From Cloeon dipterum (Eukaryota > Arthropoda > Insecta > Ephemeroptera > Baetidae), in the NCBI RefSeq assembly GCF_949628265.1, contig NC_088788.1:31730335-31794334 (forward strand): a stretch of 64,000 nt of DNA. Direction: 5' to 3'. The notes beneath the pieces are model-generated. The model did not search any database and was not told the DNA's origin. It saw only the letters and a program-made list of their open reading frames with translations. Shown one piece after another: positions 1 through 11,217 of the stretch (its first letter is position 1; each line of letters begins with the position of its first letter). The position numbers and the translations under genes were made by a program.

Positions 1-1303
1 CACGGTGTATGATTTGGCACACGCGCCAGCCCGGGCGATGCTCTTTTATTTGTTTGCCAAAACTTTCGAGAGCGAAACAATTACGGCACTTTCGAGAGCA
101 CCGAAACCGATTTGATTAGGGATGCTGCAGTGCGGATCGTAACAACTCGCGTTTGATGAACTGGTAATTCGCTACGGTATGCACGGCCTATGGGAAATGC
201 CTGCGTTACGGATTTAATGGGGACTGCTACGTGGGAAAGAGATTTGAATTACGTCAATTGTTGTTTGATTGTCACAAAGAGATTCAGAGATTGTTTTTGT
301 TGAGCAAGATTTTTCTCATTTTGTGATCATTCAAGATGAATTTTATGTAATATGTATGTAAAGATTATTGGAAAAAAATCATTGGATGCGTTAAGTTCAA
401 TAATGCTTTATGTTATATTTCAACAGTTAAGCAATTCTTATTTTAGGAATGTAAATTTTCACGGAAAAAAGTTTGTTGCTTCCAAGGACAAACTTTATAG
501 AAAAAATTAATTCTTTTTTAATTGAATCCCAGCCCTAAAGACATATAAATATAGCTTCTTGTATTTGAATTTAAAAAATTGAATAGAAAAATGAAACTGT
601 AAACTCTAAAAGGATTGTTTATCAATTTGGGCAGCTGAGGGGGAAAATCGAAGCTTAAAATGATCTCGTTTACGTTTCAGCCCTTCAGGTGTCAAAATAA
701 GTATTTATTAACTGCCAAATGAAATCCACAACCACAAAATATGATCGAAAAAGATTTTCTCGTCATAATTTTAATTTTTTTGAAACATTATCATTAGCAA
801 AGAAATTAATTTTTAAAATCAATGCTTGCAACACAGATTAATTTATTATTGTGTCAGCACAAAAGACTTTGCTATCAAAGAATTGATTTTCATCAGAAAG
901 TATAGCAAACATCACGCGAGTTGAAGTTTCCCGAGATTGCCCACACAGCACTGAGTGCTCATGTGGTCTTTGGTGTCATCTCTCAAAAAATCACCGAGCC
1001 CATCAATTTCCCGGGCGCGAAGGAGGCGAACCGAGCGTGGAGCGTGGAGAAATGATTAAGCAAGCCATCGACAGTGGCAATTTTTTTGTTGCGTGGCGGC
1101 GCCCTCGCGTTATTATCGGGGAATATTTTACGACGGAGCTGGGGCTGCCGCTGGTTTTTGGCGTGCGTGCAGCCACGCACATTAAGAGCAAAGTGTGTTT
1201 TGCAGCAGCAAAAAGATGGACGACGTGTAAAGATACCCCCCGCCTGGATAAGAGAGAAGAAGTCGCTGCGAGTAACGTTATATCTCCCCATGGCTCTCTC
1301 TTG

Positions 1304-1340
<37 letters not shown>

Positions 1341-3439
1341 GCTGTATCGCACTGCTCGCGCCTCAAAAAGGGCTAACAATGACGGGGGGTATATCTTCGC
1401 TGGCAACACAATGAGACCGCAGTCGCCATGGCAACCAGGAAGTCGGCGCGCAGAAAAAGGAGCCAAAGACGAAAAACGGGCCCCGCCGCCGCCGCCGCCA
1501 CCCACCCTCGAGCCGCCCTCCACCGGCAGCAACCCCCAAGACGCGCGGAATTATTATTATATATATGTATGTGTGCCCACTTTCGCTGGCTTTGTGCTGC
1601 GCGAGCAGAAGAAAAGGCTGAAATTGACTTGCGCTTGATTTACGATGCGGTGCGAAAGGCGACCTCGACGTGATTGCGGTTTAATTGAAAATCATTGCTC
1701 TCTACGCTGCTTTCTCTCTGTGAAACGTTATCTTCCCGAATGAATACATACTTACTTGGGCAGAAGAGAAATTTAACTTTACACGAATTATAATTAGGGA
1801 TTTGTGCATAAGGATAATGAGAGAAACGTTGGGATCCATCATTTAAGAGTCTGCATTGACTATATTTTCACTGAACAATAAACAATAAGCAATATATTAA
1901 ATTTAAAAGCAATATTAATTTCAATTTTAACGGGTTTGGTTAGTATATATATTTATGGTTATATATCATGTTAAATTGTTTTTAAACGGCAAATACTGTG
2001 CAAAATACACAAAAACGTTAATCAAATTAAAAATTATAATTAAATATTATATTTAAATTTATAACGGCTATTAAATATTAAAGAATAGTTTTTTGTATTC
2101 TAAAAAAACCAAAGTATCTAAATACACATAATAATTTTTTAAAAATAATGCTTTATGTTTAAATAACAAAAAAATTAAAGCAAAAATTCTAGAAATGGCA
2201 AGAAATCCTTGAAAGATGCACATAAAATAGTTATGATTAGTATAAATAGTTGACAACACGTGTTTTTGTGAATACACTTTAAAGTCTTTAATCATTTCAA
2301 TGGATTAATGACGAAACTGTCTCGTGAAAAAGCGTAAAAACTCCAGTTTTTTTTTTAAAATTATTATTGAAACGCAAAAGGAAACTGATTGAACACTGAA
2401 CATAAACGATAGATCATTAATTTGAAATAGTTTCAGGAACAAATCCGCAGCGAGGGTCGCTCAAAGCGCATTTTTAATGATTTTCCCTGAAAAACAGGAA
2501 GCACCGGAGGCCGCGCCGTTCGTTTTTTACGCCGACACTCTTGAGAGTAAAAATGAAAATTGTGCGGGAGCGAGCGGCTACAAATCATTAAAGCTGACTT
2601 AATTAACACGCAGATACGCGGAGAAAAAATTACACGCGTTCAGCTTTAGCACTTTTTAAAAATTCTCATTAGGGAGTAGAACATTTTATACATTTCATTG
2701 TTCTTTTTTATGGGAATGAGGGCCGCGTGGTGAGAGCGAGGGTGGCTGTATTTTTTCGCTCTCTTGTGCCAGCACTTAAGGGCGTGCGCGGTATTAAAAA
2801 GAATGATTGTTCTTCTAATTAAACCAAAGCGAGATAACATTTTTTCTACTTCAAAATGTGAAGCAATTATGTTTTTTTGCAGTATTATGAGAAATGAATA
2901 CAGAGAGAACATGAGAAGTATATATGTATGTTTAGAAAATGATGAAATTTATGCTTCAAAGCGATAAAACTGATTTAATCAATAGTTGTTAATTTGAAAA
3001 TTCCCCCATTCTTAAAATAATTATTTGTTTTACGGTGGCAAAAATAAATTTCTGCGGTGTAAAATAGAAAATGGACATAAGGTAGGTTATTTATTCAGCA
3101 ATTTCTTGAAGTTCTCATTTATATTAAAATTTATAGATGAAATGTTGAAATCGTCAAATTATTAGCCAAAATTTTACATATGTCTACAAACTAATATCTA
3201 CAAGAATAAAAAGGGTTTTCATCAAGTAAAGGCATAAATCACGATTGAGCTAGATATTGGTTGAAAATAAATCGACTTTTACTGTTGCTAATGCACAATG
3301 GGTGTTTTGAATTTGGATAGCTCTCATAAAAAATATATATGAAGCCGTTTTGTGGATTTTCAGCTCAGTTGGATACAACTTTAAAATAGTTTTGATCTAA
3401 ATTTAAATTAATATTTCTGAACTAAATTTTCGGACATAC
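1..3439. other. non-coding stretch, probable intron of the gene at 3440-3883
   Basis: I see no supported exon here. The sequence is mostly AT-rich; a GC-richer patch at about 900-1660 carries a (GA)n tract. Since the exon at 3440-3883 ends with a splice donor pointing left on the minus strand, this stretch is most simply its downstream intron. The open frames over 983-1670 are low-complexity translations of the GA tract and nearby GC-rich DNA, not gene-like. Confidence 0.5.
1307..1335. repeat. (GA)n microsatellite
   Basis: About 14 GA dinucleotides in a row. On the minus strand this reads (TC)n. Such tracts can bind GAGA-factor-type proteins in insects, but here that is only a possibility. 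Confidence 0.9.
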
Positions 3440-3883
3440 CTGTTTGATTTCTTTTGCTGTGGTCATCGTCCTGGATTCTGGTGTGTCCGCGCACCGACTC
3501 GTCCCTGGCGAAGCCGGAGAGTGGCGAGGTGAGGTCTCCGAAGACGCTGGCCGCCGAGAGGTAGCCGGCAGCGCCGTTGACCTGCGGCACCGCGCTGGCC
3601 GCACTGGGACTCTGCAGGGCCGCCTTGGCCTTTTCCACCGACTGCTTGAGCTGCTCAAAGGTGGACGTGCTGCCCGGCAGGCCTGCGAAGCGGTACGCGG
3701 CGCATCCGGAAGCCCAGTCGCCACCGTGCGTCGCAGCCACGCCGCCGCTGCCCATCGGCCCGCTGTCCACGCCGACCTCGGTCTTGATGTTGAGCTGGGC
3801 GGCCGCGGCAGACGCGGCCACGCGCTTCAGGTCCAGCGCGCTTTGGTACGAACACGAGCTTTCGTACATGCTGAGCATCTCTC
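3440..3883 (-). CDS. 5' coding exon of an unidentified, probably nuclear regulatory protein (partial)
   Basis: The exon begins after a good acceptor (pyrimidine-rich stretch ending TTTCAG, exon from 3883). It has an ATG at 3878-3876 and ends at donor CAG|GTATGT (last exon base 3440), giving 146 codons plus one base. The protein starts MLSMYESSCSYQSALDLKRV, has an Ala-rich stretch at residues 21-27, a SUMOylation-type motif IKTE at 31-34, Gly/Ser/Ala-rich linkers, and a predicted amphipathic helix STFEQLKQSVEKAKAALQ at about 72-89. The last part is acidic/basic (RIQDDDHSKRNQ). No DNA-binding domain lies in this exon. The composition resembles the disordered N-terminus of an insect transcription factor, with the DNA-binding domain expected in exons beyond the left edge. 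I could not name the family. Upstream exons, if any, would lie to the right; the acceptor shows at least one 5' exon exists. Local GC content and codon use are much higher than in flanking DNA, as expected for a real exon. Confidence 0.72.
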
Positions 3884-6539
3884 CTGAAATTGAAATAGCA
3901 CATTTTCACGGTTAGTGGATGAGATTGTTAAAAACTCTTACTTATGATTAACTTGGTTTTTAGGGGTATTGCACTAATCTGTTGAATAAAAAATATTCCA
4001 AGCGAGGCGATAAAAAAGATGCCACTTTCTATTGTATTGAATTGCAAAAAATTTCTAACTGAATTTAACTGCGCAGTTATAATAAAAAGTGGTATGATTA
4101 AAAATATCCTTCAGCTTTACAGACCTGAAGGCCGTTAAAATGGTTAAAATTTCATTCAGAGTTTTTGCTTATTAGAAACAAAAATGCTTTGGCAATCTCC
4201 GTCGATCATAAGAAATCTCAAATCTATCAGTAGATATTGTCGGGAATTTATTTGTATTCACTTGTTCTGTAAGTTTATACATACTGGTCCCATTAGAGCC
4301 ACATAAATTATCTTTTTATTGTAATCATTTAGCACGAAAACCTGATATCTATCATCAAGAGCTTTTTTTGCTTCCGAAAATGTTATTTGGTAATAATTAA
4401 TATAGTTTAACTGCTTTAAATCAACGTTCTACAGCTTCACCTACGTAGTTTACTATATCTATACTGATTAAAAAATTAAACTTTAGCATAAAGCCTTCCC
4501 CACAACCACAGCATTGTGGTGAACTAATTTTTTTAGCAGCGGTACCTTTTTTACTTTCATAGAATCCAAAGAAAAGAAAAAGAAAAATTCTAAAAATGAG
4601 GAAATAAACACGCACCTAGTGTACAAAGAAAAAAATTAGCGTATCAAAACAGATGCTTCAAAACCCCCAGAAATATTTTTAGAATAACAATTTTCCTCCA
4701 GCTGAATCAAATGTTCTTGTGTATTAAATTAAAAAATGCACAGCTTTTTATCCAACTCGTGGCCATTTTTCCTTAAATTTCTTTCTAAGAAAATCACGTT
4801 GATTGTGCCGGCACACCATTGAAAACCAGTAACAATCTGCTTCAATTAGAGCTGAGCTCTTTTATTGCGACACAAAATGCGTTTTGATTGCAATGGCGAC
4901 AAGCAATATAAACTCCATCTCGCGGAGTGTTTAATTGATTTAATAAATCTGACGCGGGCGCCGTAACTGTCAGCCGATAAAATAATGCACCGCGCGCGTT
5001 TTCTGCTACGCTATCTCTCGTCGGGACGCCCTCCGCCGCGCGCTTTTTCGCTCGCTTCCGCGCTGACCTTGCGATAAAGCGTGAAATATTGCGCGGCGAT
5101 CGCCCCCCGGCCGGCCAACGTTTTCTGCACGGGTCAACTCCGAGGTGCCATATGCACCGGGACGTGTGCGGTTGCTGCGGATGCGAAAAAATTTATGTTG
5201 ATCGTTCAAACTGCCTGGGGCGCGCGACGATTGCAATCTCCTGCGCGTTTCTTGCTATTTATTTCCACCCAGGAAATCTTCAGTCGAATTTGTTTTTTTT
5301 CGTTTAGCGCGATTGAATGGTTCTGGAGTGAATTTAACTGTCGTTCGCTTCCCATCGCATGGAAATTTCGAGTTATTAAGTCTTTCGTTTCATTCAAATT
5401 GCTAATAATATGTGTATTATTGTGAAAGACGCAAAAATTGGTTTTGACTCCAAATACCTCCGTTTTGAACAGTTAAAAAGTTAAAAGAGGTATTTTTAAA
5501 CTTTCAATCAATGCAAGGTTTGTTAAATACAATTATTTTGAAAGAACCTCTTCTGTTTTTTTTAATCAAAAGGGGAATATGCAAAGTTTTTATGTTTTTT
5601 ATCATTATTTTCACGCGTGTATGCAGTATATTTGCATTTATTTTTGAAAAAAATAATTATATTGATAAATCATCAATTGAATTAAATAATAAAAGCCAGT
5701 CTCAAAATTTGGGAAATTTCATGCGAAAGTTGTATTTAGCTTTAAACTAAGTTGAAAGGATTGATAAAAAAATCTAATTTTAATCGAATAAATCTTGTAC
5801 CCTCCATAATTTGAACAAAATTTTTATATCGTTGTAGTTTATAGCTGGATATAAAATGCGTGTCATCTGAAAAAGGTATCCGGCTTGGTGGAAAGATATT
5901 TTCTAGAGTCATAAAGTTTGTTGACTTGAGCCCCGCACTCAATTACGCATGCTAATAGATGCAATAAAATGCGAAACATCTCACGCGTGCTTGAATGCTA
6001 ATCATCACGTTGTAGGACAAAACAACCAAAACAATGACCCCGAAAACCCGCGGAGCAAAAATCAATCTTTCTCCTGCTCTCCTGCTGACAAAAAAATAAA
6101 CTTGTTTGCATTCCACGCGCGCCTGCCGTGTTTGCTTTTAGGCAACCTGCTTGACACTCTCGTACACCGGGCTTTCATACCTTTTATGTGCGTGTTTCTA
6201 AGGCGGAGAAAAATGGTTTTCAAAAGCAGTGATCATTCCGTTAGTAATTTATTGTTTTATTGCAGCAACAGTTAATTCATTTTGTGACTTTTGATGAGCT
6301 CCACAGCCTCGGTTATTGTGAATGTGCAGTCACTATTGTAAATAAACTATTTATGTGCTTCCTAGTTCGAAATTAATTGAGTTTAAATTTTCACACTGCA
6401 CAAAGGCAGAGTTTTTCTGAATAAAGGAGGTAAATTCATTAACTGAACCCGAATTATGAAATATCGCGCTTTAAAATAAAATCTCTCTTTGGTGGAAAGT
6501 AAATCTAATGCGTAGTAAAGTATCTCGCGGGAAATACGA

Positions 6540-7570
6540 GTCAGTGGAGAAAACAATCCAGGGGAGAAATTGGCCCGCGGCGAGTGGCGCATGCAGGTGC
6601 CAACGAATCGCGGGCAGCTGATTAGCGGAAGATGTGGCCGTCTCACCTTGCGAGGAATAAATTCAGCGCTGCCTTATGGTTGGTGTTCGGCGTGTGGGTC
6701 GGAGGGTCCTGTTGCTGCTGCCGGTGCGAGTGAAAAAGAGTAGAGGTGCGGATTTCCTCGCCTTCCTTCCTGATCATCCGCCGACCACACAACGGAAAGA
6801 AAGGAATCTTCTCCTCGACAGCGAGCGCGAGTGGGCGGTTCCTCCGGCGTCTGCTCAAACGCACCCCCTAATCAAATCGACGCCGCCTGGTGTGTGTAAG
6901 ACAACAACAACGAGAACGCGACGTCAATCACTCAATTAAGGGCGCAGCGGGCAGGAGAGCGAGCGACACAAGCGTCCGTCCGCACGGAAATCGTGCCGCG
7001 AATATTACGACGGAGAAACGCAGAGAGAGGGATGGATGGAAATTACGCCCGCGGCCGCCGCCGCTGCCGCCGATCCATCCGAATCGGGGGCGCAAAAAAC
7101 GTACCCCGGCGCGGCAGATAACAATGCATCCTCCACCAATAAGCAGTAATGATGAATTAATAGAATATTCCGCGCCGCCGGGCCGGGCCAATCCGGTCGC
7201 TCGGCCGCGCCGCCGCAGGGGCGCTTTTCGCGTGGCCCGCGCACCGCCATATCCTCCCTCGCAGCGGCGACCCAGCTCGCCTGCCATTGGGCACACGTGG
7301 GGTGGCCCCAAAGTGCCGGCGCATGCCCAGGCCCCGGAAAACGGACGGAAAACGCTCGCTCGCTCGCTCGCTCGTGCTGCCTTGCCTTGCCTTGCCTTTC
7401 CACTGCCTCGCTCGCCAGCTCGCAGCTGCTGCCTCGCTGATTATCGCCCGCTTTTTCCTCTGTCTTTCCGAGAGTTCTGCTCTTAATTTTCCCTTCGCCC
7501 TCTGTTGGGCCTATTGTTGCGTCCGCGTCCACCTCACCGCTTTTTGCGTCGCAGGCTCCACACTGCTCTT
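6540..7570. promoter_or_regulatory. GC- and CpG-rich block, candidate promoter region
   Basis: About 1 kb of markedly GC- and CpG-rich DNA with runs such as GCGGCCGCCGCC and CGCCGCCGGGCCGG, set in AT-rich sequence. It has long open frames on both strands with no recognisable protein features, as expected of GC-rich non-coding DNA. It is the strongest candidate for the promoter and 5'-untranslated exon of the minus-strand gene with an exon at 3440-3883. No TATA box or start site could be fixed. Confidence 0.3.
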
Positions 7571-10500
7571 TGAATCTTGCATCTAATCTCCACTGATAAA
7601 TCAAACTAAAAATTTTATCTTTAGAGTAAAGCTGCAAAGGAAAAATGTGATAAATCCTTTTTACCTGTACTTAAAATACTTTCTAAAAATTGTGAAAGAG
7701 CTAAAATTTTCTCAGGTTGCCTTTTAAATTTGTGGGAAAATCGACTCTTAAGTTTGCATGGTAATCAATCAGGGAGCACTGTCTCCCTATTGAAAATCAT
7801 GATTTATCTTATAATTTGCACAAAGTTGTGTAGATCGCGTCGAGAGTATTCAAAATCGTTCAAAGATTCATTGAATAACCTTTATAATTTTTCAAGAAAT
7901 ACGGCAAAATCTGAAATTTAACTGTTTCTAGGTTCTTCTTCCATTATTGCATATTTTTGTGATGACCTCTCGCTAAATTCCACAAACAAATGACTCTATG
8001 AACGAACCACTTGCTATAGCCAACACTGCAAACATTTTCTTACTTGTGGGTTTGTAAAATTGTTCTTTTTAAACAATTTGTAGCTTTTAATTTTTGAAAA
8101 ATGCGACCACTCGAGGTTGTTTTAATAATACATGAAATTTTTAGCGTACTTCCAAAATATTTTCTCAAGCGAATATTTGAGGAAAATAGTAATGATTTAT
8201 CACTTATCTTCTTATGTTAAAATTTAAAAATTTTAGATCTAGTGTTGCATGCATATTGTATTAAGTAAAAATTTAATCATTTTGATTATCATTTCTCTTA
8301 GATTTAACTAAAAAAACATCAAATTATTTTAAATAAACTGACACACGTTCAATTCATTTCCACTGGATAAAAAATAAATTCTAATTGGAATCATTTCTCG
8401 CACGATCAAATTATAATAACATACCTCCTCATTCTTGGCCTTGCACAGCCTGTTTTGAATTGTGAACCTTCTCATAATTTTTTCTTTGCTGATAAAATAA
8501 AAACTGCAACACTGAAAAATCATAGAAGGAGCAGCGAGGCTTCTTCTGTTTTCTATGAACTTCCACGTTTGCAATACATTTGTACAATTTTCATTCACAT
8601 TACGAAATGAAATGAACATAAATATATTAATATAAAATTATAATTTAAAGCAGATATGTGTAGTATCTCGAAAAAAATGCTTGATTGAGATTTTTAATTC
8701 AACTGTATCCCAGTAATGAATCTGTATAAAGATAATTTTTTTATTAATTTGAAATCCTATCGTAAAATTTGTAACAAAAATACAACAAACACATACCCCC
8801 CGCACAACCAGTGCACAAACGAAAGCTCAGCGTCTAAAATGAACACCAATACGAGTTAGAACTCAATTGTTTGCTTATTTTTTGTAAAACAAAAATGCAG
8901 TTAATTGAACCGGAAATTCGTTTGAATGAATCAGCTTTTTTGCACTGCGTTTATGTAAAATTGCATAACAACAGTAATAGCGGCGATAAGATCTGCTTCT
9001 CTCTTAACAACTGGCATATATGCATTAAGCAGTCGTCAAAGCTGGCAGAGCGTGAGAGAGAGAGGCGAAGGGGCTAATAATTAAGGGCGCCGATATAAAA
9101 TTTCAATCGCACACGAACGAAAAGAGAGCAGCGCAGCGACTTTTCGATTTACGAGCCGCGCGCACTGTATTATAACACACACACAGAATGCACACACACA
9201 CACAAGCGCTGGCAGAACGAAAACGTACCGAGAGAGGAGGAGTTGCGCGCGAGAGAGAGTGTCATAAATATGTATGAATATGCAAATCAGCGTTATTAAC
9301 AGCCGAGGAGGAGATTATTATCTGGTAATATGTAGCACAAGGATTCTATATCACATAAAAATGCGCGAATGTAAGAGAGCAGACCGCCGGCCGACTGTGT
9401 ATGTTGTTATTATGAATAATTTAGTGATGTTCACAACTCATGCAATATCACAACCTCAAGAGTACATGACCGGATAAAAAATAGAAGTAATAATAATGCA
9501 AAGCGCACTCCGTCTCTCTAGCTGCTCCGCGCTCACAGAGTTGGGGGGCGGGGAGGGGACTGAAGCAAAAAAGAACAACATCGTAGAGAGAATTTATTTC
9601 GCGCAATGCTCCTGACTGACTTGCTACATTAGCATAGTAATGTGCTCCAGTCTTGGCAGACTTGCGACTCTATAAAAAAGTTTGCAGCCATAACAGCAAA
9701 TGAGCCGAGTTCTTCGCAAAACTAGTAGCCCCAGGCACAAAAAGACGGCGCTGCTTGTAAAGAAAAAGGTTCAATTTTATCTTATTATAAAAAAGGGAAA
9801 TTTGGCACGCATCATCAGCGACGTTGCAGCATAAGCACACCCTCGCTAAAGTCATCCAAGTCGCACGAGCTTAGATTTTACGAAAATTAAAATTATAACC
9901 TAATGCCTCCTATCCACTTAAATTTTGATCCGACTGCATGGTTTCTATTCCTTGTGCGAGTGAAGAATTAATAGTTTGCGAGATGGCATAAGGGATAATT
10001 GTATAAAAGGATTGGTTTCAGCTGAAATTGCAATATAAATCTGTGCTAGAATTAAATTCTGTTCTTGTGATCTCTTAGCATTGTTATATTGATCTTACAA
10101 TTAAAATGATTTTTCTTATTATATTCTTTGTAATTTTTTATTCAATAGCTTAAAAAATATTCTACCATCCTGTAGTTCATGGATTTTGTGATTAAAATCT
10201 TAATTCTAAATACAAACAACAAATTTTCAATAGTATTTTGTTTTCTCTATTTCATGATTGGGGAAAAACGATATTGAACTTACATGAATTGCTAAAATAG
10301 TTCTGCCTAAAGTAGCGTTTAAACAATTATTGCAAAAATAGTTTCAATTGCATTTTGGCAGTTAAGTACTTCAGACAGTTACTGTGCTCATTCCATTACG
10401 ATTTCACTGCTTGCGATTCCTCCCTTTCCTCTCCAATCATCAATTCTACCATATCGCGCCAATCATTTTACCCTCTTAAGAGTTTTCGTTTATTCAAAAT

Positions 10501-10694
10501 ACGAGCGAGTGCAGAGAGCACGAGCTCCAACGGGCTCCTTTAATCAAGCAAATCGGTCTCGCGTGATTTCCGCGCTTAAAAAGCCGCCCTCGCGGCCCCC
10601 GATCCGATTCTCGGCTCGTTATATTGTTATTTGCAGACGCGGCTGCTGGTTAGTTAGTTCGTTAGCGGTGGAGGTTTGTGGCACCGCGCCCATG

Positions 10695-10697
<3 letters not shown>

Positions 10698-10737
<40 letters not shown>
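10698..10737. repeat. (TC)n microsatellite
   Basis: Twenty TC units in a row, reading (GA)n on the minus strand. It is one of three such tracts in the first 11.3 kb. Confidence 0.92.
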
Positions 10738-10740
<3 letters not shown>

Positions 10741-10892
10741 CAGGGCCGCGCCGCCATCGCTCTCTTACAAAAGGAACGAGTGAATACGCGTGTGTGTACA
10801 GCACAGCACATGCATAAAAGCGGCAACCTCGCTAGGAAGGAACGCAACTTAATCTAGGATATCCTGAGCAGTTGATATTGGCATAATTTCCC

Positions 10893-10900
10893 TATAAAAG
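10893..10900 (+). promoter_or_regulatory. candidate TATA box
   Basis: TATAAAAG sits in a C-rich context within a GC-rich island, followed about 30 bases later by a pyrimidine-rich and GT-rich stretch. The motif fits a core promoter, but no transcript or downstream coding exon on the plus strand was found. A second TATAAAAG at 10002-10009 lies in AT-rich DNA and is weaker. Confidence is low because the motif is short. Confidence 0.25.
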
Positions 10901-11165
10901 GCTCCTTCCTTTGCTCTGTGTGTGTGTTATAATATTCGCTCGCTACGAGCAGCCTTTTTCTTTCCTCCCTCCGCCCTTTTCTCTCTTCTTTTTTTATTTT
11001 CGCTCGTTTTATGTGTGTTTACCGAGGACGAGAGCTGCTGTGCGCTTTATTTTCCTTATTTGCGCAAACAGTACTCGGAAAACGTAAATATTGCCGCCGC
11101 TACTGCTCTCCTCTCGTGTGCCGACGACGAGGGAGTTAATAAAAAATTACATCTCGTTGCTCGCC

Positions 11166-11167
<2 letters not shown>

Positions 11168-11214
<47 letters not shown>
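11168..11214. repeat. (CT)n microsatellite
   Basis: About 23 CT units without interruption, 430 bases from the tract at 10698-10737. The tract could be read by GAGA-type factors on the minus strand; no direct evidence of function. Confidence 0.92.

Positions 11215-11217
<3 letters not shown>

Noticed and set aside
983..1673. Several overlapping open frames on both strands
   Set aside because: They cross the (GA)n tract and translate to RERERE or SLSLSL runs; no splice or family support.
6643..7637. Long open frames (up to 210 codons) on both strands
   Set aside because: Explained by high GC content, which lowers stop frequency; Arg/Pro-rich composition in all frames and no motif.
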